From Nitrospirota bacterium (GTDB taxonomy: Bacteria; Nitrospirota; UBA9217), in contig JALNZF010000001.1 in assembly GCA_023229435.1 (NCBI GenBank), forward strand, positions 62,001 through 126,000: DNA of 64,000 bases, in the 5' to 3' direction. The notes beneath the pieces were generated by a model. The model had not been told where the DNA came from and did no database searches. It saw nothing but the letters and a program-made list of their open reading frames with translations. Shown here one piece after another: positions 46,066 to 54,274 of this stretch; the stretch's first letter is position 1, and every line of letters begins with the position of its first letter. The position numbers and the translations under genes were made by a program.

Positions 46066-48660
46066 TTACTCATAAGAAAGCGCCTCCACGATATTGGTCT
46101 TTGCCGCCCGTTGCGCGGGATAAACGCCTGCCAGGGCGGCGAGCAGGGTCGAAAGAGCGATCGCCCAGAAGAGTGAAGCTGTGTGGACGTGATACTGCAT
46201 GCTTGCCCCGTAATCGCCTTTGAGAAAACCCTCGAGGCTCATCCAGCCGATGATGATGCCCGCCCCGGCGCCGAGCATGCCGCCGATGATGCCGAGGAGC
46301 ATGGATTCGATGATGACCACGCGGGACACCTGGCTCCTGAGCATGCCGATGGAGCGCAGGATGCCGATCTCGCGCGTACGCTCGAGCACCGACGCGAGCA
46401 GGGTGACAATGATACCGAAGCACGCAATGGTCATCGTGATGATATTGATCGCATGGTTCACGGCGAAGCCCTGGTCAATGATCTTCCGGATCTCTCCTTT
46501 AAACTCCCCGGCCGGCAGGACGAAAAGACGGCGGTCATTCCCGAACCTTCGCGCGATCTCATCCCGCACTGTTTCAACCTCGTTCTTCTGCCTTACCCGC
46601 ACCGAGAATGAGTCCGCCAGAAATTCCTTCCAGTACCGGTGGTAGGTGTTTATGTCCATGAGGATGGATCCGGAGTCCGAGCTGTAGTCCACGTTCACGG
46701 CAGCGACCTTGAACTCGACCGGCCCTTCAGGAGTCGGGAGCACCATGACATCGCCGGGCTTGAGGTGCTCCTGCGAGGCAATTGCTTCGTTTACGGCGAT
46801 GTAATTCCGGTTCGGCAGCAGTCGAGCCATGTCTTCGCGTTTTCCTTGGGCGATCTTTAAGGGGCTGTATACCATCCTTCGTTCGATATCCACAGTGAGA
46901 AGCAGGATGCGCCTTCCGTGATAATCGATGAAAAGCTTACGGAACGGGTCTGCTGAGAGCACACCGGGAACCTGTTCGATATCTTTCCCCATCTCGATGG
47001 GCATGGGGATGTTCTGAGAGCCCGTGGTCGCGATAGGATGTCCGGACGTTACGATAATGTCTCCCCGCACATAGGAATCGATCCAGTCGAGCACGGACTG
47101 TTTGGTGCTATAGATGAGCCCCGAAGAACTCACAAAAACCGAGATCCCATAAAAGATGGCCGCAGCGGCCACGGCATTGCGGGTGATGTTCTTCTGGAGG
47201 TTCAATCCGGCAAGTCTGCCCGTTGCTCCCACCCGCGGCGAGACGGTTTTGCGAAAGAAGACGAGAAAACCCTGGAGCACGGAAGGTGTCGCGAGCGAAA
47301 TGCCGAGCAGGAAAAAGATCGTTGCCAGGAACATGGTCGCGGTATTGTGAAAGAGCGCTGATTCCGTAAAGGTCTTGAACAGGAACAGGAGAACGGCAGC
47401 GAGAAGGACGAGCGAAATTGCCGCGATCTTTAGCCGCTTGCCGGAGAAAAAACCTTCTTCGGAATAGGGCATTGAGCGTATGGCCGACACCGGCGTGATG
47501 CGCGTGCTCGCGAGGGCGGGAAACAACGCCGCCGCAAGGCTCGCGGCAATGCCGGTGACGAAGCCGATGGCGAGATTCGGCAGGGAGATGGAGATCTCCG
47601 AGATCGAGGTCCTCTGGTAGAGTTCGGAAACGGTCTGGCCCACGGCGCCGATCGCCGATTTTGCAAAGAGGATGCCTACAACGAGTCCCAGCCCGGAGCC
47701 GACGATGGCCATGATAAAGGTCTCTCCCAGGAAGAGTGATATGATCTCTTTCCGCGTGGAGCCGAGGGCGCGCAGGATGCCGATCTCTTTTCTGCGCTGG
47801 ACCACGGAGATCGAGACGGCATTATAGATCAGGTACATGCCCACGAAGACGGCGATAAAACTGATAAGGTTGATGTTCTTCTGAAAGTGGGAGATCAGGA
47901 CCTCGACCTGTTTTGTCCTGCCTTCAGGCGTTGTGACACTGTATCCTCCGGGGAGTGCCTTTATAATGCGTTCTCGGACGACATCCAGGTCCTCGTTGCG
48001 CAGGAGGCTCACATCGATGCGGTCTATCCTGCCTTCCTTGCCAAAGGCCATCTGGGCCGCGGGGTAGTCCATGATCGCAATGCTGCCGGCCATGATCTTT
48101 GCAGGACCTTCGGGATTCAGCAGGCCGCGAACGCGGAAGGTACGGATGCCGCGCACGGTCTGGACCTGTATCTTTTGCTCGAGCTTGATCCCTTCGCGTT
48201 CCGCAAGCTCGCGGGTGAGCAGGATGGAGTCGGGCCGGGCAAGGAACAGGAGCGGGTCGGGGATATCGGCGCCTTCATCGGAGAGTTTGTACTCGCGGAT
48301 ATTGCCGTCCTGGAGCACGTCCACGCCGAGGACCATGAGTGTTTGTTCCTTTGCCCCGACGAGGATGCCCTGCGTATCGATCACCGGCACGGCATACTCG
48401 ACGCCGGGGACCTTCTGAACGCGTTCGATAAGCTCCTCGGGAAATCCTGAAGCAGCTCCGGTTATCTGGAGGGCGGCGCGTCCCGTCACGCGGTTGATCG
48501 AGTCCTCGAAGGAGCGCATGACGCTCTTGTTCACGATCCCGATGGACACGATGGCGGCAACGCCGAGGCTGATGCCCGCCACGGTCATGAGGGTGTGGAC
48601 CTTCTGGAGCCGGATGCGTTTGAGGCTGATATGTTTGAGAAGATTGGGGAGGTTCATCAC
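46066..48660 (-). CDS. ABC transporter permease with two FtsX domains (LolC/E, MacB-like)
   Basis: An 864-residue permease: an N-terminal helix (LMTVAGISLGVAAIVSIGIV), periplasmic MacB-type domain, FtsX domain with three helices (about 265-400), two further helices near 410-460, a second N-terminal-like unit (NAVAAAAIFYGISVFVSSSG), a second periplasmic domain and a final FtsX domain (750-864). EIGILRALGSTRKEI and EIGILRSIGMLRSQ are the duplicated coupling-helix signatures. This double arrangement, in one chain, replaces a LolC/LolE pair. Encoded with the LolD-like ATPase and LolA-like protein. Confidence 0.9.
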   Translation of the reverse strand: MMNLPNLLKHISLKRIRLQKVHTLMTVAGISLGVAAIVSIGIVNKSVMRSFEDSINRVTGRAALQITGAASGFPEELIERVQKVPGVEYAVPVIDTQGILVGAKEQTLMVLGVDVLQDGNIREYKLSDEGADIPDPLLFLARPDSILLTRELAEREGIKLEQKIQVQTVRGIRTFRVRGLLNPEGPAKIMAGSIAIMDYPAAQMAFGKEGRIDRIDVSLLRNEDLDVVRERIIKALPGGYSVTTPEGRTKQVEVLISHFQKNINLISFIAVFVGMYLIYNAVSISVVQRRKEIGILRALGSTRKEIISLFLGETFIMAIVGSGLGLVVGILFAKSAIGAVGQTVSELYQRTSISEISISLPNLAIGFVTGIAASLAAALFPALASTRITPVSAIRSMPYSEEGFFSGKRLKIAAISLVLLAAVLLFLFKTFTESALFHNTATMFLATIFFLLGISLATPSVLQGFLVFFRKTVSPRVGATGRLAGLNLQKNITRNAVAAAAIFYGISVFVSSSGLIYSTKQSVLDWIDSYVRGDIIVTSGHPIATTGSQNIPMPIEMGKDIEQVPGVLSADPFRKLFIDYHGRRILLLTVDIERRMVYSPLKIAQGKREDMARLLPNRNYIAVNEAIASQEHLKPGDVMVLPTPEGPVEFKVAAVNVDYSSDSGSILMDINTYHRYWKEFLADSFSVRVRQKNEVETVRDEIARRFGNDRRLFVLPAGEFKGEIRKIIDQGFAVNHAINIITMTIACFGIIVTLLASVLERTREIGILRSIGMLRSQVSRVVIIESMLLGIIGGMLGAGAGIIIGWMSLEGFLKGDYGASMQYHVHTASLFWAIALSTLLAALAGVYPAQRAAKTNIVEALSYE

Positions 48661-48720
48661 TTAAGCACCAAAAAACAAGCACCAAATTACAAATAAGCTC
48701 CAAGTACCAAACACAAAATT
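48661..48720. repeat. AAGCACCAAAAAACAAGCAC low-complexity repeat
   Basis: Repeated CACCAAAT/TACAAATAAGC words, with the inverse (ATTATTTGTGATTTGATATT) at 48898-48945. Same type as 11573. Confidence 0.5.
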
Positions 48721-48779
48721 CGAGTAACTCTCTGCACATCTGAACTCACAAGAATGTCCCCCACAGAGAAAAACCTTTT

Positions 48780-48841
48780 ATCCGCAGATTTCGCAGATGG
48801 ACGTCACGCCAAGGCGTGATGAAATCTGCGTAATCTGCGGA
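48780..48841. repeat. Inverted repeat of the ATCCGCAGATTTCGCAGAT family, copy 2
   Basis: TCCGCAGATTTCGCAGAT pairs with ATCTGCGTAATCTGCGGA; the loop contains a second perfect hairpin TCACGCC-AA-GGCGTGA. The copy near 22991 has a different loop. Confidence 0.75.
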
Positions 48842-48938
48842 CAATGTATTGACTTGAGCTGTTACAAATTAGTAACGTTTTTATATTGAGATTTAGAAAT
48901 TGGATATTATTTGTGATTTGATATTTGTTGTTTGGAAT

Positions 48939-49619
48939 TTATCCTTTCGTTGCCGTGTCCTCGGCTATGCTGCCGTCCTTGAGCGTTATGGTCCTGGTGC
49001 CGTGGGTCGCGGCCATCTGATCATGGGTCACCATGACGATCGTCTGGCCTTCCCGGTGGAGGCCGGCGAGCAGCAGGAAAATGTCTTCGCTGGTGCGCGA
49101 ATCGAGGTTTCCCGTGGGTTCGTCGGCCAGGAGCACGGCAGGGTTTGCGATGAGCGCGCGCGCAATGGCCACGCGCTGCATCTCACCGCCAGAGAGCTGC
49201 TCGGGCCGGTGTTCGATCCGCTCACCGAGACCGACTTTATGCAGCAGCGCTTCCGCTTTGGGTTTGATCTTTGCGAAAGGGATGCCCTCAAGCAGAAGGG
49301 GAAGGCCCACATTCTCCGCCGCGGTCAGAATGGGCAGAAGGTTGAAGAACTGGAAGATGAAGCCAACGCGCCGCCGCCGGATAAGCGTGAGCTCGTCGTC
49401 GGAGATTCCGTGAAGCGGTATCCTGTCAATGAAGATCTCTCCGAGACTCGGCTGGTCCAGGCCTCCGATAAGGTTCAGGAGAGTGCTCTTGCCCGATCCG
49501 GAGGGCCCCATGACGGACAGAAATTCACCGGTCCGTATGCTGAGCGTGATATTGCTCAAAGCGTGGATATCTTTTATGCCGTGCCGGTAGGTTCGCGTCA
49601 CACTCTTCAGTTCTATCAT
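48939..49619 (-). CDS. LolD/MacB-type ABC transporter ATPase
   Basis: A 226-residue ATPase with Walker A GPSGSGKST (39-47), Q-loop FIFQFFNLLPILTA, signature LSGGEMQRVAIARAL, Walker B VLLADEPTGNLD and H-loop VMVTHDQ. The LolD/MacB/FtsE subfamily powers FtsX-type permeases for extraction of lipoproteins or lipids from the inner membrane. First gene of the minus-strand cluster; 278 bases of repeats separate it from the permease. Confidence 0.92.
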   Translation of the reverse strand: MIELKSVTRTYRHGIKDIHALSNITLSIRTGEFLSVMGPSGSGKSTLLNLIGGLDQPSLGEIFIDRIPLHGISDDELTLIRRRRVGFIFQFFNLLPILTAAENVGLPLLLEGIPFAKIKPKAEALLHKVGLGERIEHRPEQLSGGEMQRVAIARALIANPAVLLADEPTGNLDSRTSEDIFLLLAGLHREGQTIVMVTHDQMAATHGTRTITLKDGSIAEDTATKG

Positions 49620-49791
49620 GCGTCACCTCATGAGATCAATTTTAGCGGCTCGATCATGGTATGTAAAGGTATTTTTGTGTTGCCACAAACGAAGCAAGCC
49701 GCAATAACTGTTTTTACAAGGAAGCTTTTTTGTGGTATAACCTATTCACGGTACCGACTATTCTCTCGGTGAATTTAACAGGAGGTGCTCT

Positions 49792-50367
49792 ATGAAGGTC
49801 ATTGCATTCAACGGCAGTGCGCGGAAGGAAGGGAACACCGCTATTCTTTTGAATCTTGTTCTCGACGAGCTCAAAGCAGAGGGCATCGAGACGGAGATCT
49901 ACTCACTTGCGGGAAAACCGATCCAGGGCTGCATTGCCTGCTTCAAGTGCTTCGAGAAAAAGAACCGGCGCTGTAATGTGGAGAAGGACATCATCAACGA
50001 GTGCATCCGGAAGATGGATGAGGCGGACGGGATCCTGCTCGGCTCTCCCACGTACTTCGCCGATGTGTCGGCGGGAATGAAAGCGTTGATCGAGCGGTGC
50101 GGCATGGTGGGGCGCGCGAATCCGGACATGTACAAACGCAAGGTGGGCGCGGCAGTTGTGGCGGTCAGGCGGGCGGGCGCGATCCATGTTTTTAACTCGC
50201 TTAATTATTTTTTCACGATCAATGAAATGATCATCCCCGGATCGAGCTACTGGAACATCGGCATAGGTCGCCAGCCGGGAGAGGTCAGTAACGACACCGA
50301 GGGTGTGCAGACCATGAAGAACCTTGGAAAGAATATGGCGTGGCTTTTGAAAAAGACGCGTTCGTGA
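49792..50367 (+). CDS. NADPH-dependent FMN reductase-like flavoprotein
   Basis: A 191-residue flavodoxin-fold protein: KVIAFNGSARKEGNTAILL (phosphate loop), then CIACFKCFEKKNRRC, a Cys cluster as in iron-sulfur flavoproteins, and GSPTYFADVSAGMKALIERC. Members of this family move electrons in the cytoplasm of anaerobes. AGGAGGTG lies upstream of the ATG; a terminator follows. The redox partner cannot be read from the context. Confidence 0.88.
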   Translation: MKVIAFNGSARKEGNTAILLNLVLDELKAEGIETEIYSLAGKPIQGCIACFKCFEKKNRRCNVEKDIINECIRKMDEADGILLGSPTYFADVSAGMKALIERCGMVGRANPDMYKRKVGAAVVAVRRAGAIHVFNSLNYFFTINEMIIPGSSYWNIGIGRQPGEVSNDTEGVQTMKNLGKNMAWLLKKTRS

Positions 50368-50398
50368 TAGCAAGAGCTGCAGACGCGCTGTAAAAACA

Positions 50399-50426
50399 AA
50401 ACCCCCGCGGAAACGGGGGTTTTGTG
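50399..50426 (+). terminator. Rho-independent terminator after the flavoprotein gene
   Basis: AAACCCCCG-CGGAAA-CGGGGGTTT, a perfect 9-base stem with a short T tail. Confidence 0.8.
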
Positions 50427-50459
50427 TAAATAACACTGTAGAATAGAAAACTGCTTGAT

Positions 50460-51104
50460 CTATCCCTTTTTCTTCTTCAACGACGCTAATCCGGCTAAGC
50501 CGAGTCCCAAGAGTAAGGCCGTCCCTGGCTCCGGAACAGTTGTAGCGCTTGCAACAGTTATACTGCCTGTTTCGATATTATTAGTGATAGGAATGTACTC
50601 AAATGTAGTATCAGAAAGGAAAAAGTTGCGAACTAAATCTCCATATAGAGCGGGTTCATTAGCATCGTATTCGAATAAATCTGTGAACAAGAGATCAGAC
50701 GTTCCAATACCAACAGTATCAAAGTTCATGGTAAACAAGCTGAAGCCGTTAGTGTCCTGAGTGAATGACGTTATCCCGTCCCAGTCCTTCCAGATGTTGA
50801 TTAAATAGGAATCATATACATCGTATCCTGAGTTATCAGCATCAAGAATACCTAACGAAGTTCCCCAATCGATGCTATTTAAGGAAATAATGCTGGAATC
50901 AAACTTTACAGAAATATCAAATCCGCTCACAAGTGTATCAGGGTTCATTACCCAAACGCCTACACTGGCCGTATTCCCTTCATATACCGACTGGTTCATC
51001 GGATCAAATTCCAAAGATATTGTTGCTGAACCCGTATTTGGTAAACTGAGCAGCAAAAATCCAAATAACAAGACAAAGATTATTTTACCGAAATGCTTAA
51101 ACAT
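50460..51104 (-). CDS. PEP-CTERM sorted protein with cohesin-like domain
   Basis: A 214-residue exported protein: signal peptide (MFKHFGKIIFVLLFGFLLLS), a cohesin-like beta-sandwich (SVYEGNTASVGVWVMNPDTL, VSGFDISVKFDSSIISLNSI), and a C-terminal PEP-CTERM signal, VPEPGTALLLGLGLAGLA followed by a Lys run. PEP-CTERM proteins are processed by an exosortase and delivered to the outer surface or matrix together with exopolysaccharide. No exosortase gene is in the window. AAAGGGGGG lies upstream of the ATG; the region is AT-richer than its surroundings. Confidence 0.9.
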   Translation of the reverse strand: MFKHFGKIIFVLLFGFLLLSLPNTGSATISLEFDPMNQSVYEGNTASVGVWVMNPDTLVSGFDISVKFDSSIISLNSIDWGTSLGILDADNSGYDVYDSYLINIWKDWDGITSFTQDTNGFSLFTMNFDTVGIGTSDLLFTDLFEYDANEPALYGDLVRNFFLSDTTFEYIPITNNIETGSITVASATTVPEPGTALLLGLGLAGLASLKKKKG

Positions 51105-51581
51105 TACTTTGACCCCCCTTTACGATCTAGATTGTTTACTTATTGGAAATATGATGTGGCCTAATTGTTTTATATAATGCATGTATCGTACCATAATATA
51201 ACTATATGATTTATAATGGATAATAATAAGATTAATTGAGATATTCTCAAGATAGTAAAATATTCCGACATTTCAACATTAATAGTTATTTATTTTACAT
51301 CAAAAGACAATTAGCGAAATTGTTTTAATTACTGATATGTTAGGTTCAGAAATGATAATTATCTACAACTTTAATATTATTATTTAGAATTATTTGTTGA
51401 GAAAATTGTAAAATATATTAACGTTATAGGCAATACATTCATCGCTTTGATCCTTCTTTCCGCATTTTTTTAGTAAAATTAGTTCTTCTTATGAGTTTTA
51501 CCTGTCTCCTACTGACTATATTATTTCTGCTATACTGACAGAGTAAGCGTTTCAATAGACAATTTGAAAATAGTGCCAAGG
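51105..51581. other. AT-rich region upstream of the PEP-CTERM gene
   Basis: About 480 strongly AT-rich bases between the PEP-CTERM start and the REP-like hairpin. It probably carries the PEP-CTERM promoter, but I find no convincing sigma70 or sigma54 site. Confidence 0.4.
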
Positions 51582-51766
51582 TGTTATTGGACAGACTGTT
51601 CACATCTATTCGGGCTGTTGCCCAAACCGATTGTGTGCTTCGACAGGCTCAGCACGAACGGACAAAGTTCATAATATCAAAAGCTATACCGTTCGCCCTG
51701 AGCTTGTCGAAGGGTGAAAGGGGTTTGGGCAACAGCCCGTATTCAATAGACTATCGCCAATAACCC
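51582..51766. repeat. REP-like long hairpin, copy 2
   Basis: Inner pair CTTCGACAGGCTCAGCACGA and CCGTTCGCCCTGAGCTTGTC, the same family as 10946. Outer arms here are CGGGCTGTTGCCCAAACC / GGTTTGGGCAACAGCCCG (perfect 18 bases, 51611 and 51722), with further pairing of TTATTGG and CCAATAA at the ends. Confidence 0.8.
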
Positions 51767-51802
51767 TGAAGGGGAAATTCTAATGAACAGGAGGTACGAG
51801 AT

Positions 51803-52048
51803 ATGACTATGGACAAGAATATGCGTGGTGAGATCGCTCGTGTAGCTTACGGCCTTTATGAAAAACGCGGGTGCGCCGCGGGAAACGATTTCTCGGATTG
51901 GATTGAAGCGGAAAAGATCGTGAATCGGAAATACTCCAAAGGATTGGCCAGTGACATCAAACCCGTCAAGCCGACTCAGCCTCATATCGCGATGCAATCA
52001 GCAAAATCAAAGTCGCGAGGACTATTTCCCAGAGCTTCAGCGAGATAA
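51803..52048 (+). CDS. DUF2934 family small protein
   Basis: An 81-residue basic protein. IARVAYGLYEKRGCAAGNDF followed by SDWIEAEKIVNRKY is the DUF2934 core (an AYxLYExRG...DWxxAExxV pattern). Function unknown; members are frequent in Nitrospirota, Acidobacteriota and Deltaproteobacteria-type genomes. The lysine/serine-rich tail is not conserved in the family as far as I recall. AGGAGG lies about 15 bases upstream of the first ATG. Confidence 0.75.
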   Translation: MTMDKNMRGEIARVAYGLYEKRGCAAGNDFSDWIEAEKIVNRKYSKGLASDIKPVKPTQPHIAMQSAKSKSRGLFPRASAR

Positions 52049-52191
52049 CACTATTTGATTCAGGCTGCGGTGGTGTTTTCCTGCATGACGATCTGAAAAT
52101 TATTTGCAAACAGTGGGTCGGGTTGAACCCCTGCTTCAAGCATGCCGGGGCAGGCTATGTGAAACACGACAGCTTTGCGCTAATAAAATTC

Positions 52192-52220
52192 TTGACATAC
52201 ATCAGCAGTTGAGGTATCGT
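52192..52220 (+). promoter_or_regulatory. Sigma70-like promoter of the pyr operon
   Basis: TTGACA and TATCGT are separated by 17 bases, placing the start of transcription near 52227, directly before the attenuator. Confidence 0.7.
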
Positions 52221-52227
52221 ATGTTCG

Positions 52228-52358
52228 TCAGCAGAAATCCTCTTTAAGTCTGGTCCTGTGAGACCAGGAAGGGTCTGAAATGAAAACGCTTAACTTCACC
52301 GTCAAGCACTGTACACACGCCAACCTTCTTCCCTTTTCAGGGGAGAAGGTTTTTTTTG
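52228..52358 (+). promoter_or_regulatory. PyrR-binding attenuator of the pyrimidine operon
   Basis: The leader has TCTTTAAGTCTGGTCCTGTG and then AGACCAGGAAGGG: the CTGGTC / GACCAG stem with a CTGTGA loop and the GGAAGG flank match the known PyrR-binding hairpin. A terminator (AACCTTCTTCCC / GGGGAGAAGGTT, 52322-52351) with an 8-T run follows. By analogy with Bacillus-type pyr operons, UMP-bound PyrR would stabilise the first hairpin and favour termination. A 38-codon frame (ATG at 52278) runs across the terminator; it could be chance. Genes pyrR-pyrB-pyrC follow. Confidence 0.8.
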
Positions 52359-52549
52359 TCTTTTTTAAAAAAATCAAACACGGCCACAAAGACTGATGAA
52401 TGCAAAATGCAGAGTGCAAAATGCAAAAGTCAAAATGCAAGGATATTAAATCATGGCCTAAGGCCATACCGCAATTTTGCAATTTACATTTTGAAATTTG
52501 ACTTATACATTGTCTTAGCGTCTTCGTGGCAGAATCAGGTGTGACTAAC

Positions 52550-53092
52550 ATGAGTTCAAAAGAAAAAGCACTTATCCTTGACAAGGCCGGCATCGACCGG
52601 GCGCTTACCCGGGTGGCCCATGAGATCCTGGAAAAGAACAAAGGGGCCGGGGATATTGTACTCGTCGGCATCCAGCGCGGCGGTGTGCACATCGCCGGGC
52701 GGCTGGCGAAAAAGATCCGCGAGATCGAGAAGGTGGAGGTCCCGGTGGGAAGTCTGGACATCACCATGTACCGTGATGACCTGTCAACGCGCAAGTCCCA
52801 GCCCGTGCTTCAAGCCACGGACATTACCTTCGATATCAAGGACAGGATCATGGTCCTTGTGGATGACGTGCTCTTTACCGGAAGGACCATCCGTGCGGCG
52901 CTGAACAGCATCATGGACTACGGCAGGCCAAAATGCATACAACTCGCGGTCCTTGTAGATAGAGGGCACCGGGAACTTCCGATCCGCGCCGACTATGTGG
53001 GCAAGAATCTCCCGACCTCGGCAAAGGAGAAGGTGGAAGTGATGCTGGCAGAGGATGGAGTGGAAGAGAAGATCGTAATAATGGGAGAATGA
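52550..53092 (+). CDS. pyrR: Pyrimidine operon regulator / uracil phosphoribosyltransferase PyrR
   Basis: A 180-residue protein, start at 52550 (MSSKEKALILDKAGIDRALT). Hallmarks: LVGIQRGGVHIAGRLAKKI, the PRPP loop VLVDDVLFTGRTIRAAL and LVDRGHRELPIRADYVGKNL. PyrR binds the leader RNA when UMP is high and may also make UMP from uracil. The attenuator about 200 bases upstream fits its role. Confidence 0.95.
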   Translation: MSSKEKALILDKAGIDRALTRVAHEILEKNKGAGDIVLVGIQRGGVHIAGRLAKKIREIEKVEVPVGSLDITMYRDDLSTRKSQPVLQATDITFDIKDRIMVLVDDVLFTGRTIRAALNSIMDYGRPKCIQLAVLVDRGHRELPIRADYVGKNLPTSAKEKVEVMLAEDGVEEKIVIMGE

Positions 53093-53170
53093 TGTAGTGC
53101 GGAGTTCGGAAAAATCGCAAATCTTAGAGTCGTCTCCATATTCATCCGTGGTTACAAGAGGGGTTGACCC

Positions 53171-54100
53171 ATGGCGTTAAGTACAAAAGACCTGCTTGGC
53201 ATAAAAGGCATGACCGCGGACGAGATCAAGCTCATCCTGGACACGGCGGCGGAGTTCAAGGACGTGTCCGAGAGGGACATCAAAAAAGTGCCGGCGCTTC
53301 GCGGCAAGACTGTGATCAACCTCTTCTACGAGGCGAGCACGAGGACGCGGACGTCCTTTGAGCTGGCCGGCAAAAGGTTGTCCGCTGATGTGGTCAATAT
53401 CTCGACCTCGACCAGCAGCGTGGTAAAGGGCGAGACGCTCCTCGACACGGCCCGGAACATCGAGGCCATGAAGTGCGACATGATCATCGTCCGGCATTTC
53501 TGCTCAGGCGCCCCTGAGTATCTCTCCAAAAGGCTCAAGAGCTCGGTCATCAACGCGGGTGATGGTTCCCATGAACATCCCACGCAGGCATTGCTCGACA
53601 TGTTCACGATCCGCGAAAAACTTGGAAAGCTCGAAGGTCTCACCGTGGCAATCGTCGGGGACATCGGGCATAGCCGGGTCGCGCGGTCGAATATTTACGG
53701 GTTTACCACCATGGGCGCGAGTGTGCGGGTTTGCGGTCCGCCGACCATGATGCCGCCCGGTATTGAAAGCCTCGGGGCCAGTGTCTTCTACGACATGGAC
53801 AAGGCCATCGAGGGCGCGGATGTGGTCATGATGCTCCGGCTTCAGACCGAGCGTCAGACAGCGGGACTCTTCCCGGGTGTGCGTGAGTACGCGGGACTCT
53901 ATGGTTTGAACCAGTCTCGCGTCAAGCGGGCGGCAAAGCACGTGCTCGTGATGCACCCCGGACCCATGAACCGGGGAGTGGAAATATCGTCCGAGGTGGC
54001 AGACGGCATGTCGGTGATCCTCGAACAGGTGACAAACGGCGTGGCGGTCCGGATGGCGGTGATGTTCCTCTTATCAGGAGGCATAAAGACAGAGGCTTAA
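53171..54100 (+). CDS. pyrB: Aspartate carbamoyltransferase catalytic chain PyrB
   Basis: A 309-residue enzyme of usual length with the carbamoyl-phosphate site FYEASTRTRTSFELAGKRL, GDGSHEHPTQALLDMFTI and the aspartate-site loop MMLRLQTERQ; VMHPGPMNRG near the end. It catalyses the first committed step of pyrimidine synthesis. No pyrI regulatory subunit is nearby, so it is probably the type controlled by attenuation. Confidence 0.96.
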   Translation: MALSTKDLLGIKGMTADEIKLILDTAAEFKDVSERDIKKVPALRGKTVINLFYEASTRTRTSFELAGKRLSADVVNISTSTSSVVKGETLLDTARNIEAMKCDMIIVRHFCSGAPEYLSKRLKSSVINAGDGSHEHPTQALLDMFTIREKLGKLEGLTVAIVGDIGHSRVARSNIYGFTTMGASVRVCGPPTMMPPGIESLGASVFYDMDKAIEGADVVMMLRLQTERQTAGLFPGVREYAGLYGLNQSRVKRAAKHVLVMHPGPMNRGVEISSEVADGMSVILEQVTNGVAVRMAVMFLLSGGIKTEA

Positions 54101-54102
54101 AA

Positions 54103-54223
54103 GGCGTCTCTCGCAGAGGCGCAGAGTGCGCAGAGTTAAATCAAAACCTTTAGTATTGGTTTTAAACCAGAACATTTATTAAGCTTTTCTCTGCGAACTC
54201 TGCGCCTCCGCGAGAAAATTTCT
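54103..54223. repeat. CTCGCAGAGGCGCAGAG / CTCTGCGCCTCCGCGAG hairpin repeat
   Basis: Long inverted repeat between pyrB and pyrC; in mRNA it would form a strong hairpin inside the operon. Confidence 0.65.
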
Positions 54224-54274
54224 TGCCGTTTTGAGAAGAATGTTACTGAGGAGATTTTGAATCAGGTGATCATG

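Noticed and set aside
48900..49772. 290-codon plus-strand frame over the LolD-like gene
   Set aside because: The opposite strand has a full ABC ATPase with all motifs; this frame has none.
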